Below are positions 1-9,904 of a stretch of DNA of 64,000 bases, piece after piece. A program made the translations under genes and the position numbers. Origin of the DNA: CBDIHP01 sp965279195 (lineage in GTDB: Bacteria > Planctomycetota > Planctomycetia > Isosphaerales > Isosphaeraceae); the NCBI GenBank assembly GCA_965279195.1, contig CBDIHP010000033.1, positions 120,432 to 184,431 of the forward strand. Reading direction: 5' to 3'. The notes below the pieces were generated by a model that saw nothing but the letters and a program-made list of their open reading frames with translations, was not told where the DNA came from and did not search any database. Every line of letters starts with the position of its first letter. The stretch's first letter is position 1.

Positions 1-835
1 CCACGGTGCCGACGACCTGCGAGGCGTCGTTGATCCCGAACGCGATAGACGAGGAGCCGAACGGGAGGGTCCCCAGATCGATCACATCGCCCGGCGAACG
101 GGCCAGGAAGGCGTGGAATCCCGAGCCGACCTGGGCGTAACCGACCGCCTCATTGGCGTTGTTGATCGCGGTCCCGAAGCTTGCGCCGGCCCCGGGGAGA
201 TTCCCGAGCCGGGTGAGCTGCCCGGCGAATCCGATGACCGCGTGATTGACCCCGGAGGCGTCGTCCGCAGTCCCGACGATCCAGCCGTTGTCGTTCAGGC
301 CGACGGCGGAGCTGTTCAGGCCCTCGGCGAGCGTGCCGATGGAGCTGATCGCCCCGGCCCCGGATCCGACGAATCCGCGCTGGATGCTGCCGAACTGCGT
401 GACGCCGGCGACCTGCCCGCTGCCGTTGATCGAATAGGCGACGCTGGAACGGCCGCCGGGGAGGGTGCCGATGTCCTCGGGCTTGCCGTCTCCGCCGGTC
501 TTGAAGGCGTGGAAGACGAACTGGCCGGTGGAGATCTGGATCTCCATCATGCCGGCGACCAGGCCTTTGTCGTTGATGGCGTTGCCGACGCTCGACCGGG
601 CGTTGGGAAGGAGACCGACGGGCGCGGGGCTGCCGCCGCCATATCGCACGGCCAGGGAGGTCCCGTCGGAGGCGGTGGACGTGCCGACCCCAGTGCCCCC
701 GGAGTTCATCCCGGCGGCCGAGCTGCCGCTGGTGCTCAGGGCACCCAGGTCGATGACGGTGAAGCCGGCGTGTGCGTCCGCGGCCCAGGCCGTTCCCCAC
801 GCCAGGATGACGAAGATCGCCGCGTGAGCCCGCAT
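1..835 (-). CDS. Partial exported HAF-repeat protein (3' end outside window)
   Basis: The reading frame is open from an ATG at 835 to the window edge, 278 codons with no stop. It opens with a signal peptide (MRAHAAIFVILAWGTAWAAD), then repeats of about 45-50 residues built on an aspartate-leucine-glycine-x-leucine strand and an INDxGxVxG strand; copies such as AINDKGLVAG, SINGSGQVAG and GLNDNGWIVG are readable. This matches the HAF family of probable extracellular repeat proteins, likely beta-propeller-like and secreted or surface bound. No catalytic function is known to me for the family. Because the C-terminus is missing, a PEP-CTERM-type sorting signal cannot be tested. The gene stands alone, with low-GC sequence upstream. 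Confidence 0.8.
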   Translation of the reverse strand, partial: MRAHAAIFVILAWGTAWAADAHAGFTVIDLGALSTSGSSAAGMNSGGTGVGTSTASDGTSLAVRYGGGSPAPVGLLPNARSSVGNAINDKGLVAGMMEIQISTGQFVFHAFKTGGDGKPEDIGTLPGGRSSVAYSINGSGQVAGVTQFGSIQRGFVGSGAGAISSIGTLAEGLNSSAVGLNDNGWIVGTADDASGVNHAVIGFAGQLTRLGNLPGAGASFGTAINNANEAVGYAQVGSGFHAFLARSPGDVIDLGTLPFGSSSIAFGINDASQVVGTV

Positions 836-1057
836 CGTGGGCACCTCGTTTCCCGCCTCGTCATCAAGGTCGAGAAGTCTTTGATGGTCGCATGAATGCA
901 GCGTAACCCATGTTCAGTTTAGGCGTCGAAGCCGGACGAATTCAACCAGACTTGTGAAAAAATCCCCCGGATTGCCCCCTTTTTGGCCGGAACCCGATGA
1001 CGCGATCGCGGCCCCATCCCCGAGGAGCGGCCCGGGGGCGGGGCCGGAGGGAGGGGC

Positions 1058-1564
1058 TCAGGCGTTGCCCTCATGGGCGGTGGCACACTTGAGGACCAGG
1101 CGGTTGAGGCCCGCCTGGAGCGCGGTGTGGTGCGACCGCTCCTCGGCCAGCAGGCCGGCGAGTTCGCGGGCGCTCTCGATGTCGCCGATCCCCTGGAACG
1201 TCTCGACCCAGGCGGTCATCCAGTGGATCGCGTCCGACTTGCTCGTGAGGTCGTGGGCGATCCGGCTCCAGGGGGTCGCGCCGATCTCGCCGACCTTCTG
1301 GCTGATCTTGCCCAGCGTGCCGGCGAGCATCCCGCCCGAGTGGCCCGGGTTGTAGCCGTAGCGGGTGGCGATGGTCTCGATCGCCTGCCGATGCCGGTCG
1401 TCGGCCGCCGCGATCTCGTGATAGAGCACGCCGAGTTCGGGGTCGGGCGGGCTCGCGGAGGTGGAAACCGCATCCTCATGGAGCCGACGTTCCGCCTCGA
1501 TCCCCTTGGAGAATTCGGTCGCGATCCACTCGCGGTTCACGTTCGATGCGGTCCCGGTGGCCAT
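1058..1564 (-). CDS. Ferritin-like helical protein, unknown function
   Basis: A 168-residue all-helical protein. The ATG at 1564 is preceded by AGGAG at good spacing, so longer upstream in-frame starts are not needed. Four amphipathic helices carry paired acidic and histidine residues: AERRLHEDA near residue 20, ADDRHRQ near 50, DAIHW near 110 and EERSHH near 145. This resembles the E...ExxH pattern of ferritin or rubrerythrin-type four-helix bundles, but the match is by eye and the metal ligands are not proven. There is no signal peptide. The neighbouring histidine kinase gene on the same strand ends 76 bases upstream. A stress-related or metal-handling role is inference only. Confidence 0.7.
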   Translation of the reverse strand: MATGTASNVNREWIATEFSKGIEAERRLHEDAVSTSASPPDPELGVLYHEIAAADDRHRQAIETIATRYGYNPGHSGGMLAGTLGKISQKVGEIGATPWSRIAHDLTSKSDAIHWMTAWVETFQGIGDIESARELAGLLAEERSHHTALQAGLNRLVLKCATAHEGNA

Positions 1565-1640
1565 GGCGGTGGGCTCCTGTCTGTCCGAACCATCGCCCGA
1601 ACCCACGTGGTCGAGCAAACTTCGGACAAGGACAGGGCAA

Positions 1641-2783
1641 TCAACGTGCCGAACCGACCTCCTGCCGCCGCGACGCCGACAACCGCGCGGGCCAGTCGAA
1701 GACGAGCGTGGTCCCCTTGCCGGGGGCGACGTCGAGTCGGGCGGCCCCTCCGAACCGGGAGGTGACCCATGCGGCGATGGCCAGGTCGAGCCCACGCCGC
1801 TCGGCCGCGGTCCCGGCGAGCCGCTCGAAACGATCGGGGGACAGGCTGATCGGCTGGAGGTTCAGCGGAGGCGGCTTGTCGATCTCGACCTCGATCTGGA
1901 GCCGGTCCTTGGCGCCGCCGCCCGATATCCGGAGTTGGATCGGAGCGCCGGCCGCCGCGGTGCGGGCGTTCGCGATCGCCTGCTGGAGCGCCAGGCGCGC
2001 CCGGGAGGGGTCCAGGGTGACCTCCGCCGGGCAGTCCGGGCCGATGGCGAGTTTCACCGGCGAATTGTCCGAACCGACCCGCATCGCAGCCTCGGCCGAG
2101 AGGTCCCCGAAGAAGGTCTGGGGCTCGAAGTCCACGAGGGACAGGTTGTCGCCGCCTTCCAGCAACCGGCAGTATTCGCCGAGCTGGGCCAGCAGCCGTT
2201 CGATCTGACGCGCGTTGTCGTGCAGGAACCCGAGGTCTTCGCGCAGTTCGTTGCTCGGATTGGGGTTGGTCTGCTCGATCGCGCGGAGCGTCAGCCCGAT
2301 CACGTTCAACGGCGTCCGCAGGTCGTGGACGATGATCCCGAGCAGCCTGGAGAGGAATTCCGACGAGTCGGAGCCCGACGTGCGATCGGGCACCCGGAGC
2401 CGCAGTTCGAGCAGGTCGGCGGCCCGGAAGATGACCTCCGCATCGCTGGCCGTGCTCGACGCCCACGCGTCCGCCTGCCGGGCCCGCGTCCGCCAGTCGC
2501 CGTCCGCTGAGACCACGAGCAGGATCGGGATGGCACGATCCCGGACGGCGACGATCCAGTCCCCCATCCATCCCGCGCTCGAATCGAGTTCCGACCCCTC
2601 GGGCTCGACGGCGATCACCCCGGCGACGCCCCCCTGGCCAATGGCATCGAGGGCGTCATCGGGGGACTCGACCGATCGACCCCTCAGGCCCGATCGGTTC
2701 AACTCCTCGACGAGGTGCACGCAGCGATCCGCCACACCGACCACCAGGAACAGGTGCTTCGAGTTCACAGTCGCATCTTTCAT
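1641..2783 (-). CDS. Sensor histidine kinase-like protein with degenerate ATP-binding box
   Basis: A 380-residue soluble protein without a signal peptide or membrane segments. Residues 9-130 look like a receiver-like alpha/beta domain (hydrophobic strand LFLVVGV at the start, AIPILLVVSA near 85) but lack the usual aspartate pocket. The dimerisation domain has a clear H-box, VHDLRTPLN, with His153. The N-box is recognisable (QQAIANART, Asn272) and a G2-like RRGLDLAIA follows near 330. The glycine-rich G1 motif DxGxG is absent, with EIDKPPPL in its place, so ATP binding may be weak or lost. It is divergent from the NtrC-type regulator at 3582 across a 798-base gap, and they may be partners, but nothing proves it. 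Confidence 0.85.
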   Translation of the reverse strand: MKDATVNSKHLFLVVGVADRCVHLVEELNRSGLRGRSVESPDDALDAIGQGGVAGVIAVEPEGSELDSSAGWMGDWIVAVRDRAIPILLVVSADGDWRTRARQADAWASSTASDAEVIFRAADLLELRLRVPDRTSGSDSSEFLSRLLGIIVHDLRTPLNVIGLTLRAIEQTNPNPSNELREDLGFLHDNARQIERLLAQLGEYCRLLEGGDNLSLVDFEPQTFFGDLSAEAAMRVGSDNSPVKLAIGPDCPAEVTLDPSRARLALQQAIANARTAAAGAPIQLRISGGGAKDRLQIEVEIDKPPPLNLQPISLSPDRFERLAGTAAERRGLDLAIAAWVTSRFGGAARLDVAPGKGTTLVFDWPARLSASRRQEVGSAR

Positions 2784-3581
2784 CTATCGGCATCCCTATC
2801 AACGCCAGCCGTTCCCGATGGATCCTGGGCACGTCGCTGCGCGAGGCCTCCCCGGCTCACCTTCGGGGGCGGGTCGCCCAGCCCGGCGCCAAACCGACGC
2901 CAATCCGGGCCACGCCGAGGACGGCAGGGGAGCCCCGGTGGAGTCGCCGGGCGTCGGACACGAGGCGTCCGCCGAGGCCGCGCACCTCGCTCCAGTTCGC
3001 CCCGTTTCGGGGCCCGGGATGCCGGGGTCGAGCGATATCCACCATCCAACCGACCTCCGCCGAGTGATCGCCTCGCATGCAGGTCGGGCATCGCCTGCGA
3101 TCCCGATGGCCAATTCCGCGGTTGAACGAGCAAACCCGGTGCCAGCTGTCCTTTCAGTGCAACAGCGATGGCAACAGCCGCGTCCGGATTTCCCCGGCAA
3201 CCTGGCCTCGAACACGCGACTTTCGCGGGGTCGGGGCCGTGCCCGATGGGCAGGTCGAGCGTATGCCGCTATCGTGATGGTTGGGCATGAATTTGCTCGA
3301 TTCCGGGAGTGCTTGTTCCTCTCTTGCCTGTTGTTCCCCTGGTTGGGCAAGGCCGACCGAAGATTCCGGAATCGCGCGTGCCCTCTTACTTCGCGGATTG
3401 CTGAATGATTGACCAGTCGATAACACGGTCCGTTGGCCCGGGGGATTCGCTAGGGGTCTCACGGTCGACCATTTTGGGAAATCGTGTTCGTCCCGGTCCC
3501 TGATTTGCTCGGCAGCGGGAACGGCAACGCTCGCCTGGTCCTGTTCCAACCCGTCGGCCCGAACGGATACGAGATTATCGC
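2784..3581. other. 798-base intergenic region between kinase and NtrC-type regulator
   Basis: I see no supported gene here. Short open frames exist on both strands but lack family resemblance. The region drops in GC from about 3250 to 3480, the part nearest the regulator gene, which is where promoters are most likely. No sigma-54 type GG-N10-GC pair with flanking consensus was found. A non-coding RNA cannot be ruled out. Confidence 0.4.
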
Positions 3582-4976
<1,395 letters not shown>

Positions 4977-5096
4977 GTTCGGCCCGCCAGTTGCGTTCCT
5001 CCAATGACAATGCCACGGTTGGAGTTGCGGCCCGGACGGCGCGTCCGGGGCATCCCCGTGGCGGGCCGAGACACGCCGCCCCCGGGAACCGATTCC

Positions 5097-5528
5097 ATGC
5101 CGACTCGCGACGCCCTGACCGCCGCCGACGTGATGACACCCAGCCCCCGCACCTGCGCCCCGTTCAGCACCGTGCTCGAAGCCGTCATGATCTTCCGCGA
5201 CGCGGACTGCGGCGCCGTCCCTGTGGTCGACAACGGGACCCCCGTCGGCGTCCTGACCGACCGCGACGTGGCGCTCGCGGTCTCCGAGTACCCCGACCTC
5301 GCGACCCGGCCCGTCTCGACCCTGATGAGCACCGATGTCATCTCGGTCAATCCCCAGGAGCCCATCGGGGACGTCCTGGGCAAGTTCGGCGACCACGGCG
5401 TCCGCCGCCTGCTCGTGAGCGACGCGTCCAACAACCTCGTCGGCATCATCGCCTGGGCCGACATCGCCGCGTATGCCACGGACCGGAAGGTCGGCCAGGT
5501 GGTGTCCGACGTCGTCGAGCAGGCCTGA
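5097..5528 (+). CDS. CBS-domain pair protein
   Basis: A 143-residue protein made almost wholly of two CBS motifs. The first runs from about residue 8 (ADVMTPSP) through PVVDNGTPVGVLTDRDVA. The second begins at VSTLMSTDVISV and ends with LVGIIAWADIAAYA. Such tandem pairs (Bateman modules) bind adenine nucleotides or SAM and sense energy state, either alone or as a regulatory partner. The start is placed at the ATG at 5097, after a GGGAA-like site, because the longer in-frame extension from 5004 is a low-complexity Arg/Pro/Gly stretch. It lies 120 bases after the regulator gene and 120 before bioB on the same strand, but no functional link is evident. Confidence 0.88.
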   Translation: MPTRDALTAADVMTPSPRTCAPFSTVLEAVMIFRDADCGAVPVVDNGTPVGVLTDRDVALAVSEYPDLATRPVSTLMSTDVISVNPQEPIGDVLGKFGDHGVRRLLVSDASNNLVGIIAWADIAAYATDRKVGQVVSDVVEQA

Positions 5529-5648
5529 GCGACCGGGCTCCAGGTGACGGGCCCGCCCGGAACGGTTATGATCGTGCCCGCTCAAGACGAACCGGGGAGA
5601 CTCCCAGCCGGGGCCTCCCCAGGGCCGACCGACGGGACCGAGATCGCC

Positions 5649-6650
5649 ATGTCCGAGACGAACCCTGCGCCGTGGACCCGGGACGCGATCGCGGCGCTCT
5701 ACCACACGCCGGTCCTCGAACTCGTCCGCAAGGCCGGCGAGGTCCATGCGAAGAATCACGACCCGTCGCAGGTCCAGGTCTGCGTCCTGCTCTCGGTCAA
5801 GACCGGCGGCTGCCCCGAGGATTGCGGTTACTGCCCCCAGGCCGCCCGCTATCACACGGCGGTCAAAGCCGAGCCGCTCATGGACGTCGCCGACGTGCTC
5901 CAGGCCGCCCGCAACGCCCGCGACGGCGGCGCCACCCGGTTCTGCATGGGCGCCGCCTGGCGTGAGGTGAAGGACGGCCCCCAGTTCGACCGCGTCCTCG
6001 ACATGGTCAAGGGGGTCAAGGATCTCGGGCTCGAAGCCTGCTGCACGCTCGGCATGCTCAGCGAGGACCAGGCCCGTCGGCTCAAGGACGCCGGCCTCGA
6101 CGCCTACAACCACAACCTCGACACCTCCCCCGAGCACTACGGCGACATCATCTCGACCCGGACCTACGACGACCGCATCAGAACGCTCGACCACGTCCGC
6201 GACGCCGGCATCAGCGTCTGTTGCGGCGGGATCGTCGGCCTCGGTGAGTCGGATGACGACCGCATCAACCTGCTGCACACCCTGGCGACCCTCCCCGAGC
6301 CCCCCGAGTCGGTGCCGGTGAACGCCCTCGTCGCCGTGGAAGGCACGCCGCTGGCCGACCGGCCCAAGGTCGACATCTGGACGATGCTCCGGATGATCGC
6401 CACCGCCCGGATCCTGTTCCCCAAGGCCATGGTCCGGCTCTCCGCCGGGCGGCTCGGCATGGCCGAGTCCGAGCAGGCCCTCTGCTTCCTCGCCGGTGCC
6501 AACTCGATCTTCGCCGGGGACAAGCTGCTGACCACGCCGAACCCTTGCGTCGACCAGGACCAGGCCATGTTCGACCGCCTCGGCCTGATCCCCCGGCCGT
6601 CGTCGGTGCTGGTCGAGGATGAGTCGCACGCGGAGCCGGCCCTGGGGTGA
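5649..6650 (+). CDS. bioB: Biotin synthase
   Basis: A 333-residue radical-SAM enzyme that inserts sulfur into dethiobiotin, the last step of biotin synthesis. The radical-SAM cluster motif is GGCPEDCGYCPQ (Cys55, Cys59, Cys62). Further family cysteines for the second Fe-S cluster appear in RFCMGAAWR, EACCTLGML and SVCCGGIVGLGE, and the conserved arginine sits in VRLSAGRLGM. Length is typical. The ATG at 5649 is preferred over an upstream start at 5544 because the protein family begins near this point. The stop TGA overlaps the GTG start of the next gene in a GTGA tetranucleotide, which implies translational coupling with the ketosynthase. No biotin repressor site was recognised upstream. Confidence 0.96.
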   Translation: MSETNPAPWTRDAIAALYHTPVLELVRKAGEVHAKNHDPSQVQVCVLLSVKTGGCPEDCGYCPQAARYHTAVKAEPLMDVADVLQAARNARDGGATRFCMGAAWREVKDGPQFDRVLDMVKGVKDLGLEACCTLGMLSEDQARRLKDAGLDAYNHNLDTSPEHYGDIISTRTYDDRIRTLDHVRDAGISVCCGGIVGLGESDDDRINLLHTLATLPEPPESVPVNALVAVEGTPLADRPKVDIWTMLRMIATARILFPKAMVRLSAGRLGMAESEQALCFLAGANSIFAGDKLLTTPNPCVDQDQAMFDRLGLIPRPSSVLVEDESHAEPALG

Positions 6651-7921
6651 GCAACGGTCGTCCCCCGGGCGATTCGCCCATCGTTGTCAGCGGCATCGGC
6701 CTCGCGACCGGCCTCGGGCCCTCGCGCGTCTCGACCTGGCAAGGGATCCGCGAGGGCCGATCCGCCGTCCGGATCCTCGACTGGCCCGCCGACCCCGGCG
6801 GCCCGCCCTATCTCGGTGCCCCGATCCCCGGCCCCCCCGAAGTGATCGGACCCGACGCCCCCGAGCCCGTCTTCACCATCCTGAGACGGGTCGCCTCGGA
6901 AGCCTTCCGCGACGCCCGGCTCGACCCGCTCGGCATCGACCTCGACCGAACCGGCGTGCTGCTGGGCCTCAGCAAGGGTGGGATCCGCAGCATGGGCCGG
7001 GTGGCCGATGCCTTGAAGGATCCCGCAGCCGACGCCGACGCCATCGGCCGGCTCTGGCAGGGGGCCTGCTGGCCGAACGTCGGTGCCAGCTACCTTTCCG
7101 CCTGGCTCGGCAGCCGGGGCCCCTGCATGGCCCCCGTCGCCGCCTGCGCCACCGGGCTGGTCGCCGTCTTGCGCGGGGTCGAACTGATCCGCTCGGGCGA
7201 GTGCGACCTCGTCCTGGCCGGGAGCGTCGACTCCTCCCTGGAGCCCTTACTACTCGGGGCCTTCCGCAAGATGCGGGCTCTGGCCCGGCCGGATGCCGAC
7301 CAGGATCCGGCCTCGGCCGTCCGCCCCTGGGACCGGGGACGTTCGGGATTCGTCGTCGGGGAAGGAGGGGCGGTGCTCGTCCTGGAACGCGCGGAGCACG
7401 CGATTGCTCGCGGCGTCCAGCCGTATGCTCAGATCGCCGGCGGGGCCCTCGGCTCCGACGCCCATCATGAGACGGGCCTGAACCCCGACCCGCGACTCCT
7501 GGCCGGCCTGATCACCAGGGCCTTGGAGCGTTCCAACGTGAACCCGGACGAACTGGACCACGTCAACGTCCACGGGACGGCCACCCGCGACAACGATCCG
7601 CTCGAATGCGGCGCGTTGCGGCTGGCCCTCGGATCCCGCTTCGACCGGATCCGGGCCTCGGCGAACAAGAGCCAGATCGGCCATCTCCTCGGCGCCGCCG
7701 GATCGGCCGAACTGGCGATCGCCTGCCTGTCGATCCGCGACGGCTTCGTCCCGCCGACCCTGAACCTGCGCGATCCGGACCCGGCATGCGTCCTCCCGCA
7801 CACCCCGACTGGCGAGTCCCGCCCGATCCGCTCTGCCCTCAAGCTCTCCCTCGGCTTCGGCGGCCACCTCGCCGCCGCGGTTCTCGTCGGGTGGGCACCG
7901 CCCACAACGACCTCCGCATGA
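6647..7921 (+). CDS. Beta-ketoacyl-ACP synthase (KAS I/II type) coupled to bioB
   Basis: A 424-residue thiolase-fold condensing enzyme. The catalytic triad is intact: Cys167 in VAACATG, His309 in NVHGTAT, and His346 with Lys341 in ANKSQIGHLLGA. The fold and triad match FabF/FabB-type synthases that elongate acyl-ACP with malonyl-ACP. It starts with GTG inside the bioB stop codon. This makes a role in making the pimeloyl chain for biotin attractive, but it could equally be a secondary lipid synthase, and no acyl carrier protein or other bio gene is adjacent. The last few codons (VGWAPPTT) fall in a GTGGGC-ACC-GCCCAC palindrome, so the C-terminus may have been extended by a repeat. Confidence 0.9.
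   Translation: MSNGRPPGDSPIVVSGIGLATGLGPSRVSTWQGIREGRSAVRILDWPADPGGPPYLGAPIPGPPEVIGPDAPEPVFTILRRVASEAFRDARLDPLGIDLDRTGVLLGLSKGGIRSMGRVADALKDPAADADAIGRLWQGACWPNVGASYLSAWLGSRGPCMAPVAACATGLVAVLRGVELIRSGECDLVLAGSVDSSLEPLLLGAFRKMRALARPDADQDPASAVRPWDRGRSGFVVGEGGAVLVLERAEHAIARGVQPYAQIAGGALGSDAHHETGLNPDPRLLAGLITRALERSNVNPDELDHVNVHGTATRDNDPLECGALRLALGSRFDRIRASANKSQIGHLLGAAGSAELAIACLSIRDGFVPPTLNLRDPDPACVLPHTPTGESRPIRSALKLSLGFGGHLAAAVLVGWAPPTTTSA
7891..7905. repeat. Short palindrome GTGGGC-ACC-GCCCAC at the 3' end of the ketosynthase gene
   Basis: A perfect six-base stem with a three-base loop lies within the last ten codons of the ketosynthase. It is distinct from the TAGGG-containing ends of other intergenic elements here, but it looks like another small REP-type hairpin that has moved into a coding end. 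Confidence 0.4.
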
Positions 7922-7971
7922 ATCGTTGAGCCCGGATGGATCGACGATCGCCTTGGTTGACGTCGCCTACC

Positions 7972-8163
7972 CTACCGGCGGCTGTTTTTCCGCGCCCTCG
8001 TGTCATCTTCACGCTTCAGGTCGCGGTGGACCTTCAGGAAGATCACGCCGAAGATCGCCAGGAAGACCCCGAACCCGATCAGCAAGCCGACGGCAACCGG
8101 GTCGCCTTTTGAAAGATCTTCGAGCCAGCGCACGAGAGCGGGGCCACGCATTCTCCTGAACAT
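7972..8163 (-). CDS. Small single-pass membrane protein, unknown function
   Basis: A 63-residue protein starting at the ATG at 8163 with GGAAAGG nine bases upstream. A short basic and amphipathic N-terminus (RMRGPALVRWLEDLSKGD) is followed by one strong membrane helix, VAVGLLIGFGVFLAIFGVIFL (residues 28-48), and a highly charged tail (HRDLKREDDTRARKNSRR). The likely topology has the basic tail in the cytoplasm. Its TAG stop is part of a TAGGG sequence and is convergent with the ketosynthase end. I do not recognise the family. Confidence 0.7.
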   Translation of the reverse strand: MFRRMRGPALVRWLEDLSKGDPVAVGLLIGFGVFLAIFGVIFLKVHRDLKREDDTRARKNSRR

Positions 8164-8423
8164 CGGTCGGCCTTTCCGTGGGGGGAGTCGATCCGCAGAC
8201 GCGGCGTGAGGATAACTCGGAGATTTGGAAGGGCAACAGTCGGTCACCTTCCTCCGGCCGGAAAACCCGGATTCGACCAAGGTTGCGTTTCTGCTTGACG
8301 ACTGTGTAACAATTTTGTGATCATCGCCGAAGCAGCCCCGGGGAGGCTTTCCCATCCTGGGTCAGCCCTCGCCGTCTTCCCTCCTTCGCAGGCAGAGCCC
8401 CAACCCAGCGCGGAGCCCCCGGC

Positions 8424-9857
8424 ATGGCGACCGGCCACGACGGAATCCGTCCCCACCTCTCCCGCCGGACCATGCTGGTCGCGAGCGGCCTGGGTGTCTG
8501 CGGGCTCGACGCGGCGGCGATCGCTCGCGACCGAACGACCGTCAAGCCAGCAACTTCGGGCGGCAAGGCGAAGTCGACCATCCTCATCTGGCTCTCGGGC
8601 GGGGCGTCCCACATCGACACATGGGACATGAAGCCCGATGCCCCGAGCGACTTCCGCGGCGAGTTCAAGCCGGTCCCGACCTCCGCGACGGGGATCCAGC
8701 TCTGCGAACACCTGCCCCACCTGGCGAAGCAGGCGCACCACCTCGCGATCGTCCGATCGCTCGGGCACTACGGGCGGGGCACCGGCGACCACCACGCCGG
8801 CTACTACTACAACCTCACCGGCCGCGCCCCCGATCCGACCTTCAAGGCCCTCCTCAACGCCCGCACGCCGTACGACACCGACTTCCCCTTCATGGGCTCC
8901 GTCGTCGCCTCCCGGCGCCCGACGCACCCCTATCTGCCGCAACTGATCACCCTGCCGCAGAAGCCAGGCGCCCCGGAGTACACCCGACCCGGCCAGTTCT
9001 CGGCGAGGCTCGGCGTGCAGCACGATCCGGTTTACGTCCTCGGTACGCTTCAGAAGCCCCAGGAGTACGCGACACCTGCCCTGTCGCTCGAAGGGAACGT
9101 CTCGGCTTCGCGGTTGGGTTCGCGTAAGGAGCTTCTGGGGGAAGTCGATCGGGCCTGTCGCACATTCGAGACGTCCACCCTCTCCCATGAATACACCACC
9201 CATCAGCAGCGGGCCTTCTCCCTCCTGAGTTCCTCGGCGTCGAAGCAGGCATTCGACCTGTCGAAAGAGTCGCCGGCCCTCCGCGAACGCTACGGCAAGT
9301 CCACCAACGCCATGAGCCTCCTGCTCGCCCGGCGGCTGGTCGAGGCCGGGGTGCCGTTCGTCTCGGTGTTCTGGCTCGAAGATCCCGAGCTGGACAAGCT
9401 CTGCAAGAGCGGCGGCGGCTGGGACACCCACGGTAACAACTTCAACTGCCTCCGCGATCGCCTGCTCCCCGAGTTCGACCGCTCCTACGCCGCCTTGCTG
9501 GGCGATCTCCACGAGCGAAACCTGCTCGACTCGACCCTGGTGATGGTCAACAGCGAGATGGGCCGGACCCCCCGGATCGGCGACGTCCGCTCGGGCGGCA
9601 AGAAGGGGGCGGGCCGCGACCACTGGACCAACTGCATGTCGGTCCTGCTCGCCGGCGGCGGCATCAAGGGGGGGCAGGCCCACGGCACCTCCGACAAGAT
9701 CGCCGCCTACCCCGCCGAGCATCCCGTCGCCCCCGACGACATCGCTCGCACCGTCTATCACGCCATGGGGATCGACGAGGTCCAGGCCCTGGACCGCGAG
9801 GGACGTCCGTTCGACCTCCTCCCGCCCGACGGCAAGCCGATCCTCACCCTCTTCTGA
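8424..9857 (+). CDS. DUF1501 exported protein (first copy)
   Basis: A 477-residue protein of the DUF1501 family, common in Planctomycetota and related to the alkaline-phosphatase/sulfatase fold. The N-terminus carries a Tat-like signal (LSRRTMLVASGLGVCGLDAA). Family hallmarks are ILIWLSGGASHIDTWDMKPDAP near 45-66, the FRGEFKPV segment, a GGGWDTHGNNF metal-site-like motif near 330, and SEMGRTPRI plus GRDHW further on. The substrate is unknown. It opens an operon with a DUF1549/DUF1553 gene 47 bases downstream, the usual partner in this phylum. The pair is thought to act outside the cytoplasmic membrane in degradation of complex organic matter, but that is inferred from family context. Confidence 0.92.
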   Translation: MATGHDGIRPHLSRRTMLVASGLGVCGLDAAAIARDRTTVKPATSGGKAKSTILIWLSGGASHIDTWDMKPDAPSDFRGEFKPVPTSATGIQLCEHLPHLAKQAHHLAIVRSLGHYGRGTGDHHAGYYYNLTGRAPDPTFKALLNARTPYDTDFPFMGSVVASRRPTHPYLPQLITLPQKPGAPEYTRPGQFSARLGVQHDPVYVLGTLQKPQEYATPALSLEGNVSASRLGSRKELLGEVDRACRTFETSTLSHEYTTHQQRAFSLLSSSASKQAFDLSKESPALRERYGKSTNAMSLLLARRLVEAGVPFVSVFWLEDPELDKLCKSGGGWDTHGNNFNCLRDRLLPEFDRSYAALLGDLHERNLLDSTLVMVNSEMGRTPRIGDVRSGGKKGAGRDHWTNCMSVLLAGGGIKGGQAHGTSDKIAAYPAEHPVAPDDIARTVYHAMGIDEVQALDREGRPFDLLPPDGKPILTLF

Positions 9858-9904
9858 GCCGACGACCGGCGCACCCCCCTCGCCGCCCGCCCGGGGACGA
9901 TCCC

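Noticed and set aside
2780..3350. Minus-strand frames of 117-183 codons in the kinase-regulator gap as small genes
   Set aside because: No ribosome site, no signal peptide and no family similarity; composition is consistent with chance.
3380..3581. A sigma-54 promoter upstream of the NtrC-type regulator
   Set aside because: GG and GC pairs occur but not at the required ten-base spacing with consensus flanks.
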